NCBI GenBank assembly: GCA_018340805.1
Contig: JACMZG010001908.1
Coordinates: 18,901,414 to 18,965,413, forward strand
Origin: Microvelia longipes
Taxonomy: Eukaryota; Arthropoda; Insecta; Hemiptera; Veliidae
Direction of reading: 5' to 3'
Length of the DNA: 64,000 nucleotides
Both the position numbers and the translations under genes were made by a program. Position 1 is the first letter of the stretch; the number at the start of each line of letters is the position of its first letter. The notes beneath the pieces were generated by a model. It was given only the letters and a program-made list of their open reading frames with translations. It made no database searches and was not told the DNA's origin. Of this stretch, positions 35,766 to 47,835 are shown piece after piece.

Positions 35766-35889
35766 CATAGAAATATATAAGAGGGGGCATAGCCTATCTA
35801 AATACATTGAAAGGCCTGAAACATCTTTGTTGGGCTCTCAGGGGCTCTATGTAACCTCATTAAAACTTCCTTCAGGAATGAGTTAAGGT

Positions 35890-36690
35890 TATAATAATAG
35901 TTATTTATGCACCAAAGGGAGTAAATAATGTTATTATTCCTGAGCAGTAAGTAGTTCCTTAAGGCATAAGCCGAGGGAACCAAAGTATTAACTCCCAAGG
36001 CGAAGCCGAGGGATTTATGTGTTTAACTCCCGAGGCAAAGTTAAGGAAGCTTTGACTATTAACTCCCGAGGCGAAGCCGTGGGAGGTAATTGCGAGGGGA
36101 AAAATAGCATTTTACTCCCAAGATGCATACAAGCTTTTATCTCCAGATTTTGGTTTTATTTAATTACGTTTTGTTGTATATTATTCTAATTTTTATGGGT
36201 CGGTCCCCTTATAAAGTTTGGGGGTGCTGACCTCAATAAAATCGAAACATTTTTTTTATTGCTCCAAACAAACTTCTTTTGACCTGAAACGGATTTTGAG
36301 CCAATAAACATTTTTTTTTGGTTGGGTCCCTCATAAATATGGGGGGTGCTGCCCTCGGGTTTTTTTTGCTCACCTGCATAAATTTAGAGAATCCCACTAT
36401 CCTGAAAAATTGATATGATTGACTCTAATTACAGGAAACACTTTTTATTCCCAAGGGAGAAAAAGTTACTTTTTACTCTCAAGGGAGTGAAAAGTAACTT
36501 TTTACTCTCAAGGAGTGAAAAGTAACTTTTACTCTCAAGGAGTGAAAAGTAACTTTTACTCTCAAGGGAGTGAAAAGTAACTTTTTACTCTCAAGGAGGG
36601 AAAAGTACTTTTTTCTTCCTTGGGAGTGAAAAGACTTCTTTCACCTAAAACTAGTCAATAAACTTTACATTATACACCGTCTGGAGATAA
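35890..36690 (+). mobile_element. Repeat family F copy 1
   Basis: Begins TTATTTATGCACCAAAGGGA. It has several TTAACTCCCGAGGCGAAGCC-type blocks at 35930-36090, then GCATACAAGCTTTTATCTCC, GGATTTTGAGCCAATAAA, and a 30-bp tandem array. It ends near ACTAGTCAATAAACTTTAC. A diverged copy with the same order lies at 50736-51425. No coding frame. Confidence 0.75.
36440..36640. repeat. Tandem array, about 28-30-bp unit, six to seven copies
   Basis: Unit TACTCTCAAGGGAGTGAAAA followed by GTAACTTTT. The half-sites CTCAAGGGAG and the flanking GTAACTTTT/AAAAGTAAC are partly self-complementary. Confidence 0.9.
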
Positions 36691-37169
36691 ATAAATTTAT
36701 TTCGGTTTCCCCTACATTGTTTGTATTTTTGTTCATATTTTTAACATAGTTATTGTAATTTTGTGCTGATTATTTGATTATTTGTACCTATAAGGCCTCT
36801 CTAGTAATAATATCTTAATGTTCTAACGTGTCTTAACGTCAACATTTGATGTTTCTGTATTTTTTGCCATTAAAAAACAGGGGAGTGGAATGTAGAAAGC
36901 AACCTAATTAAAATGGCGATTTCAGTATCTTAGGATATACTTTATTATGTCACATAATAAGTTTTACCGCCCTAGTACACCAAGCTTCATATGAATAAAA
37001 AAGCAGTAATACTTTCCGTTTTCTTTATATCTTCTTTCTTTACATTTTCATAGTGCAAGGAAAAGTATAGGAATTAGGCAATTTCTTACCACCATGAAAT
37101 AACCACGTATTGTATTCTATAATTTATAATTGAACGAACGTAAGTGAGTTCTTACATTCAGAAGATTGG

Positions 37170-37255
37170 GACGGCGCGTATGTTTGTTTGTATGTTTGTA
37201 TGTTTGTATGTTTGTATGTTTGTGTGTTTGTGTGTTTGTTTGTACGTGTCGCGAT
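37170..37255. repeat. (TGTTTGTA)n-like simple repeat
   Basis: TATGTTTG and TGTGTTTG units, about ten in a row, directly precede repeat J. Confidence 0.9.
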
Positions 37256-37965
37256 AACTGCCGTAAAAATTGACCGATTTTGATAAAATTTTGTATACAG
37301 GTAAAACTAATTATGTGTCAGAGCTGTATAGTTTTTGGTAATATTCCGAAAAATATTTTCAAAATGGCAGCCAAAATGGCGGACCGGATAAAAAAAAATT
37401 TTGAGCGAAAAAATCGTGTTGTATATCGTTTGAAAGCTCTTAAAGAGTAGAAAAAGAAAATATATGTTTCATGGTCAAAATTTAAAATTTTTTTGAATAA
37501 TTTAAAAATGGCGGCTAAAATAATGAACCCAAAAAATTTAAAATTGAAGGAATAACTCGAGTAATATATCGTTGTAAAGCTCTTGATTAGTAGAACAAAA
37601 AATGTTATATACTAAATTCCGAAAAATTCAACATGGCGGCCATAATTTAATATAATAATTAGTTTTTACTAATTTTATAAGAATTTACAAGATAAAGATC
37701 TATTGTAATATACTTTAGATACTTTTATACAAGTAAAATTAACTATATGTCAGAGCTGTATAGTTTTTGGTAATATTCCGAAAAATATATTCAAAATGGC
37801 GGCCAATATGGCGGACCGGATAAAAAATTTTAAGCAAAAAATCGTGTTGTATATCGTTTAAAAGCTCTTAAAGAGTAGAAAAAGAAAATATATTTTTCAT
37901 GGTCAACATTTCAAATTTTTTTATTAATTTAAAAATGGCGGCTAAAATAATAAACTCAAAAAAAT
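37256..37965 (+). repeat. Repeat J with AAAATGGCGGCC motifs, internally duplicated
   Basis: 37306-37520 and 37742-37945 are direct copies. Shared parts are GTCAGAGCTGTATAGTTTTT, GGTAATATTCCGAAAAATAT, CAAAATGGCGGCC variants, AATCGTGTTGTATATCGTTT and AAAGCTCTTAAAGAGTAGAA. It starts near CGCGATAACTGCCGTAAAAA and GACCGATTTTGATAAAATT. No coding frame spans it. It resembles interspersed invertebrate repeats of unknown class. Confidence 0.7.
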
Positions 37966-37974
37966 AAAATTTAA

Positions 37975-39320
37975 AGCGAGCCTTCTTTTACCATTTATTA
38001 TTAAAATATACGCGAGCCTTTTTTAATATGCATTAATATTAAATATAAGCAATCTAGCGAGCGAAGCGAGCCTATTTTAACGTTGTATTATAACAAATAT
38101 AAGCAATCTAGCGAGCGAAGCGAGCCTTTTTTAATGAGTAAGCAATCTAGCGAGAAGCGAGCCTTTTTTACTATGCATTAATATTAAATATAAGCAATCT
38201 AGCGAGCGAAGCGAGCCTTTTTTTACTATGCATTAATATTAAATATAAGCAATCTAGCGAGCGAAGCGAGCCTTTTAAATATATTTTATTATAAATTAAG
38301 CAACTAGCGAGCGAAGCGAGCCTTTTTTACTGTATTATATAAATATGCAATATAGCGAGCGAAATTACTTGAATATAAAATTACTAATCTAGCGAGCGAG
38401 CGAGCCTTATTTAAAATTTATTTTATTATATAAATATAACGTCTGCGAAGCGAAGCAACATATATTAGCAATCTAAAATATTAACCGATAGCGAGCGAGA
38501 GCCTTTTAATTAAGACTAATGCTATAATTAGCATCTAAATAAACGCCGATGGAGCGAGCCTTTTTTAATTTCATATATAAAGTTATATCAGAGAATATTT
38601 ATGCATTAATAGAAATAGCCGAGAGCTTCTTAGACTATGTATATATATAAATATATAATTAAGCGCAAACTATCATATGCGAAGCGAAGTTCGAGCCTCT
38701 ATTTATTGCAATCTTAATATAATGTATATCGACAAAATTAATCTAGCGGCGAAGACGCTAGTTTTTACAATAATATTTAGCAATTTAATAAAATCAAAAG
38801 AGAGCTAAACATGTATAGCAACTAGAGCGAAGCCTTCTTTTACATGCAGGAATATATCTACGAATCTAGCGAGCGAAGCGAGCCTTCTTTTTACCATTTA
38901 TTATTATAAAATATGCAATCAAGCGAGCGAAGCGAGCCTTTTTTACTATGCATTAATATAAATCTACGCAATCTAGCGAGCGAAGCGAGCCTTTATTACA
39001 ATATATTTTATAAATATAAGCAATCTGCGAGCGAAGCGAGTCTATTTTTAACGTTGTATTATTACAAATATAAGCAATCTAGCGAGCGAAGCGAGCCTTT
39101 TTTACAATATATTTTATTATAAATATAAGCAATCTAGCGAGCGAAGCGAGCCTTTTTTTTCTTTGTATTATTATAAAATATAAGCAATCTAGCGAGCGAA
39201 GCGAGCCTTTTTTATCTTTGTATATTATAAATATAAGCAATCTAGCGAGCGTAGCGAGCCTTTTTTACTATGTAAATGTTAAAGATACCTAAACTAGCAA
39301 GCGATGCGAGCCTTTTTGAG
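37975..39320 (+). repeat. Satellite array, about 50-62-bp unit with GCGAGCGAAGCGAG core
   Basis: About a dozen exact GCGAGCGAAGCGAGCC cores and several variants. Each is followed by a T-run and an AT-rich spacer such as ACTATGCATTAATATTAAAT, then ATAAGCAATCTA. The middle (about 38370-38860) is strongly degraded, the outer parts are well kept. The core contains the mirror repeat GAGCGA|AGCGAG, also present in the 3' part of family A. Confidence 0.93.
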
Positions 39321-40084
39321 TTTATACTTTAAAATAGTATAGCATCCGAATGTTTTGATAAACTCATTTCGCTTGTTTAAATTAATATTTTTTTTATGTA
39401 TTCTTTGCCGTGAGTTCTTGATGCAACGCATTACTAGTAATAAATACCATGTTATCAGTTTCTGTACTCTCTATACTCCTAAACTATACACCCAAGATCT
39501 TTAGTAAAAGTAAAAATATAATAAGTTATTTCTCAATTGCTAGCCTTTCTTTATGTTAAAGCTGAGGAAGTAAACGATATTTTATTCTTATCGTTTCCTA
39601 TGGTATAGAAATATGTTTATAACTTTCCTTCCATAATATCTTGTCTAAAACTTGAAATATTTATCTTTAAATTATTTTTTTCTCCGATTTTTTGTTGTGT
39701 TCAATATTTTTTCCCGGGGATAGTTTGCGATGGAAATTTTATCAGAGGAATTTTAGAAGAGAATATGAGAAATAGTTTGGTCGGGGAGAAAAAGAATAAA
39801 AAACCGCCTTCTTTATTACCCTTTGCAATTGTTAAAAAGCAATGGTATATTTCTTAAGTATTAAAATTTAAAGACGAAAACAGAAAAGTCAAAATGAATT
39901 CATTCATTATATATTCATGTCTTTTCTTCCGATTTATTTATATTTCTTTATGAGTATTTGGTATATTTCTTATTGCTAATTTTTATTTAGTCATATTTCT
40001 TAAATAATCAATATTAATTGTATAATATATAATTATAATATTAATTATATAATACTACTTATATAAATAGTGTCCAATAAACGA
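39321..40084. other. AT-rich stretch, nothing recognised
   Basis: No supported feature. Confidence 0.4.
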
Positions 40085-40100
40085 TCTATTACTTTTTCCG

Positions 40101-40496
40101 TTGGCTTCAGATGAGCAAGGATCGTCTCCAATGAGACATTCCTTGATAAATGCGTTGTATCTATTAACTCTAAACACTAGATATCTAGAGCATTTACGCT
40201 CATTCATAAAAGATAAATCAGAATCTAACTTCGCCAATCACCTTCGCACTCACGTATGCGAACCGGATGCAATATCAAATTTAATGACACTGCTACACAA
40301 ACAATTAAAAGGACCTAAACTTGACGTATTCGATAGACTAGAAATTTACAAACATCGAATTACTCACAAGACAATTATTAACGAACAACTTACTTTCGAC
40401 ATAGACATTACTTTTTCTGGACTCAAACCAACACTTGACAAACGAGAAAACCATGACACTGTTACGCATCAAAATAAAAGACACAAAGCATCATAA
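40101..40496 (+). pseudogene. Second Penelope-like element, C-terminal fragment
   Basis: An open frame of about 131 codons (no genuine start) contains NTRYLEHLRSFIKDKSESNF followed by ANHL, DAISNLMTLLHKQLKGPKLD, and VFDRLEIYKHR..INEQLTF. The order 'tR..EH', 'sefA.Hl', 'kG.kLD..ErLEIykh', 'iNeQl' matches the end of the GIY-YIG domain and the C-terminal tail of PLE proteins. The GVY..YIGQT half and the RT are missing. The sequence clearly differs from the 25.3-kb PLE, so it is a different lineage. About 110 bp of tail separates it from the next A copy. Confidence 0.7.
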
Positions 40497-40604
40497 CGTC
40501 AGATGACTCACTCGCACACCTGACTTCTCAGGGACGCGGCCTTGACTCAGTACACATTCCCTTTGTAAACCCTCTCCTACTCTCTTGCTTATCTTGAGAG
40601 GGCT

Positions 40605-41372
40605 TAAATCGGGTATGGAGTGCCTCTGAACTTTTCCTCATAACATCGAATTTGCTACAGTCATCCTACTTGCTTTGCTCGTCCGCAGAAAAACAATTCC
40701 CCAAATCTATATTGCAGCATGTCTTTGGACTTGCTACGCTCGTAAATAAGGGATAGTAAATACATCCGCTTTATTCTCAGCCGTCACCTAGCTATACAGC
40801 ACTGACTACGCTCAATGCTGCTTAACTTTTATGATCCAATAAAAATCATGGATATACTTGTCGTATTAAAACGAAACTCAGAGTACTTATTTATAATGTA
40901 AAGGCATAAACTTGTACCAAATTTCAACGGAATTGGATTATTTTCAGATTTTTTAAAAAACATAAACAAGTCATATGATTAAATTGAACTAATGCTGATA
41001 ATGAAATGAAACTTGGCATATATGTTAGTCTTATACATGGCTACGGCTACATGCGTGCCAAATCTTTATCCGATCGCATCATTTTTCCGCGTTTTATGAT
41101 TTTTGCGGGTTAATGGTGTCATAAAAATTATATTTAGAAAGCACAACTAAACGTATAGACTGATTTTCGTACAAAGTTTCAACTCTCTAGCATAAATACA
41201 CGAGTAACTACAATTATAATAGATACTCACTCATACAGACAGACAACTTTGGGAAAACCACTCAGGGGGCCTTAAAATCCCCTGAATCGGATAAGTCCGG
41301 TAACATCCCGGTTTCGGATTTTTTTTATAAACAATACTTTTCCTATATACCTGCGGTATAAATGAAAAAAGT
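40605..41372 (-). mobile_element. Repeat family A copy
   Basis: From AAATCGGGTATGGAGTGCCT to ACCTGCGGTATAAATGAAAA, with all main blocks. The central TGACGTCA is mutated (TGGTGTCA). Confidence 0.83.
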
Positions 41373-42446
41373 AAAACGTTTTTAACTCTGAATTCTCTCG
41401 TAATATTTAACAAGACTTTATTGAAAGATGTTTTATACATTGAGGAATTGCAAAAACCTCTACAGTGTTTGATTAAGGCTCGAGAGGGATAAGTACAAGC
41501 ATATGTTTTTAACATTCTAAACGTATTTTTATTCTTTTACAGAACTATATAAATTGAAAGAAGAACTAATCAATTTATGTTTCTTAACGAAAAAGAAATT
41601 ATAATTATCTAAAAATGTTTTAAATTTAAATTGTTTTTAAAATTTAATTAGTAGACATTTAAGGTTTTTAGATGGTTCTCATTTTAACAGATTTTTAATT
41701 AGTGGGAGGGGTATAGTTTAAAGACGTGAATTGGAGTAGTGTGGTGTAAAAGAGAGTAAAAATGTGGTAAAAAGAGCCCCTAATTTGCTCTGTAACATCA
41801 TTACATCGGCGTTACCTTCCATCTACTCTTCGGAGTGAAAATCTAATATCAGGGTTACAATTAGGGCTCCCTCTTGTAATGTGGCTCTGGTCCAACGAGC
41901 CTAGCCAGCTCATTTTAAACCTTTTGAGGGAAGCAAATAGGGTCTTTCTTTTTGAAGAAGAATCGTTACATTGTTAGCCACATTTAGGGACCTTTTTCTC
42001 CAAACTTGCCTTATCACAATCGGATGCTTTTTTTTCTTTTATTAGAATTTTTAAATGTGATACTTAGCTATTTGAAATACCTTTTAAAAGCTAATATGAA
42101 CCCTAATATAGTTGTTATCACTTTTATATTCAGTTCTTTACAGAATATAGTCCTTATCCTAAGAGAGAATTCTATAGAAATTCTTGGGAGTTGGTAATGA
42201 AGCCATTAAAAAGGTAAAACTCTTGTAAGAATAGATAATAAGCGAATGTAGTATAGCTCTGATTGCAATTACTTCTCATTCCGAGTGCTTGAAACTTAAT
42301 CCTTAAGAGCTTAACCTTCATATTATTTTTATTTTTAGAAAATAACAGATTTTATTCTAAATTGCTATTTTATTTTACATATACATTGCTAAAAAGCTAA
42401 TCATGTATGATAAAAGTTTTTGTTTTAGTTTTAAGTATTAATTTAT
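41373..42446. other. AT-rich stretch, nothing recognised
   Basis: 41780-42000 is slightly GC-richer (AGGGCTCCCTCTTGTAATGT) without an assigned family. Confidence 0.35.
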
Positions 42447-43253
42447 TACTTTTCCTCATTTATACCGTAGATATATAGAAAAAGTATTGCGTTTGCAAAA
42501 AAAATGCGAAACCGGGTTGAAACTGGAATTATCCGTTTCAGGGGCCTCTTGAGTTGTTTTTGCTAAGTTTCTGTCTGTAAGTGTGCGTGTGTATGTGTCA
42601 TCGTAGCGCCGAGAGTATGTGTCATCGAGCATAACTATCGTTATGCTAGATAGTTGAAATTTAGTACAAAAATCAGTCTACCGCTACAGTTGTGCTATTA
42701 GGAAAATATTATGACGTCATTAACCCGCAATAATTAATCAGCAAAAATTTCGAAAAATCATAAAACACGGATAAATTATGCGATCGAATTGACTTTAGCA
42801 CGCGTGTGACTATGTATAAGACTAACGTATGTGCTAAGTTTCGTCTCATTATCAGCATTAGTTCAATTTGTATTGTATGACTTGTGTACGTTTTTTAAAC
42901 AATTGAAACAAATTGGAAAATGATCCGATTGAGTTTAAATTTGGCACAAGTGTACCTCTATAAATAAGTTTCGTTTCAATACGACAAGTATAACCATGAT
43001 TTTTGTTTGATCATAAAAATGAAGGAGCATTGAGTGTGTTCAGTGCTGTATGGGTGACGGATACGGATCCTGAGAAGGATACGGATGCATTTACTTTCCG
43101 AAGGCGAGCGAAGCGAGTCCGTAGGCATGTTGAAGTATAAATTTGGGAACTGGATTTCTGAGCACGAGCGAAGCGAGTCCGAAGCAGGGAAGGTGAGCGT
43201 AGCGAATTCGATTTAATGAGGAAAAGTTCCGAGGTACCCTGTACCAGATTTTT
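42447..43253 (+). mobile_element. Repeat family A copy
   Basis: Starts TTACTTTTCCTCATTTATAC and ends GTACCCTGTACCAGATTTTT. TGACGTCA is at 42712-42719, and two GAGCGAAGCGAGTCCG words lie at about 43105 and 43165. Confidence 0.88.
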
Positions 43254-43465
43254 TCACAAATTGTGAATGAAATAAATAAATAGATATCAAGATTATTGGT
43301 GAATCAAATTTTCGTGTTTGAGCAGATAGTTTCTGTTAAAGTTAATTTAAATTGTATAATTTATTTTATTTTAATTGACTTTTAGCGAATTTTCAAAGAA
43401 AAAATGAGCTAGCTTATGGGGGTCGTAGAGCTGTGGAGTGAATGTTTTGAAAGAGGGATTCACTG

Positions 43466-43585
<120 letters not shown>

Positions 43586-43595
43586 ATTGGTACGA

Positions 43596-43800
43596 AAACC
43601 ATCCTTGGTAATGTCCCGAACCCTATTTTATATGAAATATGTGTGACTTCATTAACCTACAATAATGTTTAGATCGGGCTGCAATTTGTCATACATGTAC
43701 AACTATGTATAGTTAATAAATATACGAAGTTACATTTTATTATCAGCATTAGTTCCGTTTTTATTGATTGACATGTGTAAACAAATAACGTTTTTTTATC
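43596..43800 (+). mobile_element. Family A internal fragment
   Basis: GACTTCATTAACCTACAATA, ATTATCAGCATTAGTTCC and TTGATTGACATGTGTA follow the order of the A centre. Both ends are missing. Confidence 0.55.
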
Positions 43801-44506
43801 AAACTGATATAGGACAACGATCATATATGGCCCGCAGTGGTGACGTCACGGAGTCTGGCTATAGTTCTCGTTTTAGTATATAAATCGCAAATAAGTCATA
43901 AATTGTTAATTTATCTCTAATTATTCAATGATTAGATCAAATAACTGCTTAAAATACTGTTCTTTGATAGGTCAAATTCAAATTCTAAATCACGAACTTC
44001 GTTATTCACAAATCATTTAGGGATGGGTTACAACTAAATTGTTGAGGTTTGTTTAATGTGATAATACTGTAGACACTGATGACATGTGTTTTGTAAGTAC
44101 TCCTAATAAACTTATACAAAAAAATATTTTTTTGGTTGACTTTATATTTGAGCTAAGGAAAATTGCGAAATCCCCTCCGAAAATATTAGAAGTCGAAAAT
44201 CTAAACTATGCTATAAGTTTTATAAAATTATTATTAAAACCGCTCTTTTGTTGACACTTTTATTTCGAGCTTAGTTAAGAAGGTGTTATAAAATGTTTAA
44301 AATATATTTTGTTATTAAGTTTGACTCGGCATTCACTTTGTTCCTTTAACCTTAGCTCTTAAATAATTTCTTAACCTTTATTACTTTTTCCGTCTATGAA
44401 ATTAAAAGATGAGAGATGAGTTTCTGTGACGTTGTTTGTGAGGTTGTATCTTTGAAATAACTGTCTTTGTAATCTTTTATGGCTGCTCCTCGTATCTTTT
44501 TATTTT
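43801..44506. other. AT-rich stretch, nothing recognised
   Basis: An isolated TGACGTCA lies at 43841-43848 outside any clear A copy. No gene supported. Confidence 0.35.
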
Positions 44507-44775
44507 TCTTCATTTATTCCGTAGGTTTAGAAGGGAAGGTATCGTGTTTGCACTAAAAATAAAAAAAAAACAGATTTCTTTTGACATATCCGTCTTTGTT
44601 CCTTATGTGTTGGTTAGACATCCTAAGTGATTTTTACTGAGTTGACTGTTATCATCATACCTCCTAGTGTGATTTCCATTATCTGAGGACAAGCCAAGTG
44701 TGTACGGAGTGGTGATGATGAACGTAGCAAATCCGGTGAGGAAAGGTTCCGCGGTGTCCCGTACACCGCTTTTAT
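44507..44775 (+). mobile_element. Family A copy, ends plus short middle
   Basis: Starts CTTCATTTATTCCGTAGGTT and ends GTCCCGTACACCGCTTTT. About two-thirds of the family is deleted after ACCTCCTAGTGTGATTT. Confidence 0.75.
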
Positions 44776-44797
44776 TAAATAAAAGAGAATTGCGTGT

Positions 44798-44808
44798 ATA
44801 ATATATAT

Positions 44809-44879
<71 letters not shown>

Positions 44880-44984
44880 TTATATATATATAATGCTCAA
44901 TTGTTTCTACTAATTAAATAATATTAGAGTTCCTATTTAAATATTTTGTATTTAAAAGACGATTACGCATATAATAAATATATA

Positions 44985-45037
<53 letters not shown>

Positions 45038-45042
45038 TACAT
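44798..45042. repeat. (AT)n microsatellites
   Basis: Two AT tracts (about 44798-44893 and 44976-45041) separated by about 80 bp. Confidence 0.95.
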
Positions 45043-46577
45043 ATACATACATTTAAAAATCTACCCTTCCATATGGCTATGACGCTCGACATATGATATA
45101 AAGGAATTTTGTAGAGGTTACGAAGCATATTATTTGTATACAATAAGCTTATTGTTTGACTTTGGCATAATCAAAATTTTTTATCCTTTTTTTTAATTTT
45201 TGTTTTACTTTAAATTTAACTTTTATGGGTTTTAAATAAATACTGTAATTTTTATAATAAATTAGCAAACTTTAATACTCTGCTTATGCATGATATCAGA
45301 GCTCTTATATTCCTTAAACCCGTACCCTTTCTTAATAGTATCTAGTTTATGAGTTAAACATTGGCATTTTTATAGTTTCTTCTTATCTTTCTTTTCCGTT
45401 CAGTATTCGAATAGCGACCTAATTTAAGTATAAAATATTCGTTATTTGTTTCCAAAAATTGTTGAAGCGTTGAAATAAAAGAAAATACTATTACCCCCTT
45501 GGGAATAAAATCATATTACCTACCATCTTGTAAAAGCATTCAGTCGATACAAACTAGTAAATATACTATATAATATAAGCAACCTTTGAAACAGGTATAG
45601 CAAGAGATAGCCTTCCTTTCCGAACCTTACTGCAGACGTCATAAAATCTCGGAAATTTTTATGACTGCTCCCTCTTATCTTCTCATTTCTTTTCGTATAT
45701 TTTTTTACTTTTAAATCGAGTCTCTCTTTACAAACGCACTAGATATTGCGAGGTGTTACTTTTGAGTTTAAGTTCATTTTTTTTATAGTTATTTGATAAG
45801 ATTTTTTTTTGTTCAGTTCAGGTACTTCTTTACTTATTATATTTTGTTGCGGGTTATTTTTTTCTAGTTTTATTTTGAAAGTATCTTTCTGAGTGTTTTT
45901 TTTCGTTCGAAGATTGTATTCTCCTTTATCACTAGTTGTTTATCAAGTTGAGTTTTTTGAGATTTCTTTTCCTGGTTACAATAAGAGTTTCTTTTTGTTA
46001 GGATTTTTAGGTATACTTCCAACACCATTTCTTCGTCCGCTCATTCTTCAATAAGAAAACAATCGTTAATGGAATCTTCTGCAAAAATTAAAAACACTAA
46101 ATAAAATGCACCTAAACTTCACTGTCACACTCATCAACAATATTATTAAGTATAAATGCATTAAATTTATAATCTTTTTCGTTTAAAATCGAACTATCGT
46201 TCGACTTACATAACTCTTGTAGACTTAGACATAAGATTTCCATACTTGATATTTATGATATAAAAACATCCTACTTTCTTTGTATGCTTTATTCTTGATG
46301 TTACTTGTTTGTAAAGCTATTGACAGTGTTGAAGTAACAAGACTTAGGTATTACCAATATCATATTCTCTTCCTTCTATTTTATCTCATATGTTTTCTTT
46401 TGCTAACCCCAAAACCCTTTTGAAGAAAATTGAAAACCTGCGTATTCAAAATAAAAATATCTTGTATTACCCACAGAAGAGTAATATCAAAGAATAATAC
46501 ATTCTTTGATATTTCACGACTATCAAAGTAGTGCAATTAAGTGTAGATATACTATACTCTTGATTAGACTACTATAC
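45043..46577. other. AT-rich stretch, nothing recognised
   Basis: No supported feature. Confidence 0.4.
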
Positions 46578-46820
46578 CCTTAACTGATTAGTTTATAACC
46601 TTAGCGTTAGGATGTAATGAAATAAATGATCGTTTTAGCACAATATACTAAGTCTTTGATAGTATGTGTCCATATCCTGTATTTATGGAGTTGTTAGCTG
46701 ATTAATAAGAAGTTTATACCCTTAGCGTTAGGATGTATTGAAATAAATTATCGTTTTAGCAAATATACTAAGTCTTTGATAGTTTCTGTAAACTATATTT
46801 ATAAAGATGTTAGCTGATAG
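46578..46820 (+). repeat. Direct duplication, about 120-bp unit, two copies
   Basis: Both units carry ACCTTAGCGTTAGGATGTA, ATGAAATAAATGATCGTTTT variants, ATACTAAGTCTTTGATAGT and GTTAGCTGAT. The second starts near 46708. Confidence 0.88.
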
Positions 46821-47030
46821 TCCAAGAGCCTGGCATAGTCCATCGATAGTCTGGCATTTCAGATCGAGAATTTTGCCCTCTAGGCCTCTTCAAAGTGCGA
46901 AGAATGGCCCCAAAAATAGTTCTTGCTCATTAGCGCTGATCCTATTGGTTTTATAAAATAAACTTATTTTAAGTTCATTAAATTTATGACAAATCAATGT
47001 TTTAACCATAGAAATTGGTTTTTTAGAACC

Positions 47031-47835
47031 TGAGATATAACTATTATATTACCGAAAATACAACAAAAACATCTAATTTACTCCTAAAACTCAGAAAATC
47101 TTAAAATTGCATTATAAGAATTTGTGTTAGTCTCCATGATAAGTGCCCATTATCAATTATATTAAAATTGCATATAAGAAAGTTAATCCATGAGTGCATT
47201 ATTCAAATTGATTATAAGAAATTTGTGTTAGTCTCCATGATAAGGTGCCTCATCATCATTATAATTAAAAATTTGCGCATTATAAGAATTTGTGTTAGTC
47301 TCCATGATTAAGTGCCCATCATCAATTATATTAAAATTGCATTATAAGAATTTGTTTTAGTCTCCATAATTAGTGCCCATCATCAATTATATTAAAATTG
47401 CATATTTTTTCATGTTATCATGTTTCAGATATAAGCAGATTAAAATATCAGACTTATCCTATCAAAATTATAAGTAATATAAAGTTGTTCTAGAAAAAGA
47501 GAGCGACACAGCTATCATATATGATAATTTATTGTTTGTCATATAATGCTAAAAAAACCATATTTTTATGAAACTTAAGTTATTACCCATTTCCAGCATT
47601 ATATGTCAAACAATAAATCATCATATATGAGAGCTGAGCTACTTTTATTCTCTAGAACAACTTTATATTATTTATGGTTTGATAGAATATGTCTGATTTA
47701 GAATTTGATAGAATGATATCTGCTTATATCTTAAACATGATAAATTGAGAAACATGAAATTTTAAGATTTTTGTCTGTTTTGGAGTGTAAAATTTTTGTT
47801 GTTGTATTTTTGGTATTATTTAAACAGTTATCTCA
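47031..47835. mobile_element. Foldback (long inverted-repeat) element
   Basis: The left arm 47031-47550 and right arm 47594-47835 are inverted copies around a 43-bp spacer. Matching parts include CATAATGCT/AGCATTATATG, AACAATAAATCATCATATATG, GTTGTTCTAGA and ACAACAAAAA. The left arm is longer because of an internal tandem expansion. There is no open frame with recognisable motifs. Confidence 0.82.
47103..47402 (+). repeat. Tandem array, about 60-bp unit, five copies
   Basis: Unit contains AAATTGCATTATAAGAATTT, GTGTTAGTCTCCATGAT and GTGCCCATCATCAATTAT. It is found only in the left arm of the foldback element, so it arose after the arms were formed. Confidence 0.9.

Larger units (their letters stand above)
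35766..36810 (+). mobile_element. hAT-like family G copy hosting family F
   Basis: The left end CATAGAAATATATAAGAGGG and right end CCTCTCTAGTAATAATATC belong to family G. They are flanked by TCCTAACG (35758-35765) and TTCTAACG (36811-36818), 7 of 8 identical. Family F occupies about 35890-36690, after which G sequence resumes (TTTCGGTTTCC, GTGCTGATTATTTGATT). Confidence 0.85.

Noticed and set aside
38913..39122. Frame with repeated SERSEPFL-type peptides
   Set aside because: Produced by the GCGAGCGAAGCGAGCC satellite unit, whose length varies so the frame is not maintained.
38040..39320. CRISPR-like array
   Set aside because: Spacers are AT-rich variants of each other rather than unique, and the context is eukaryotic.
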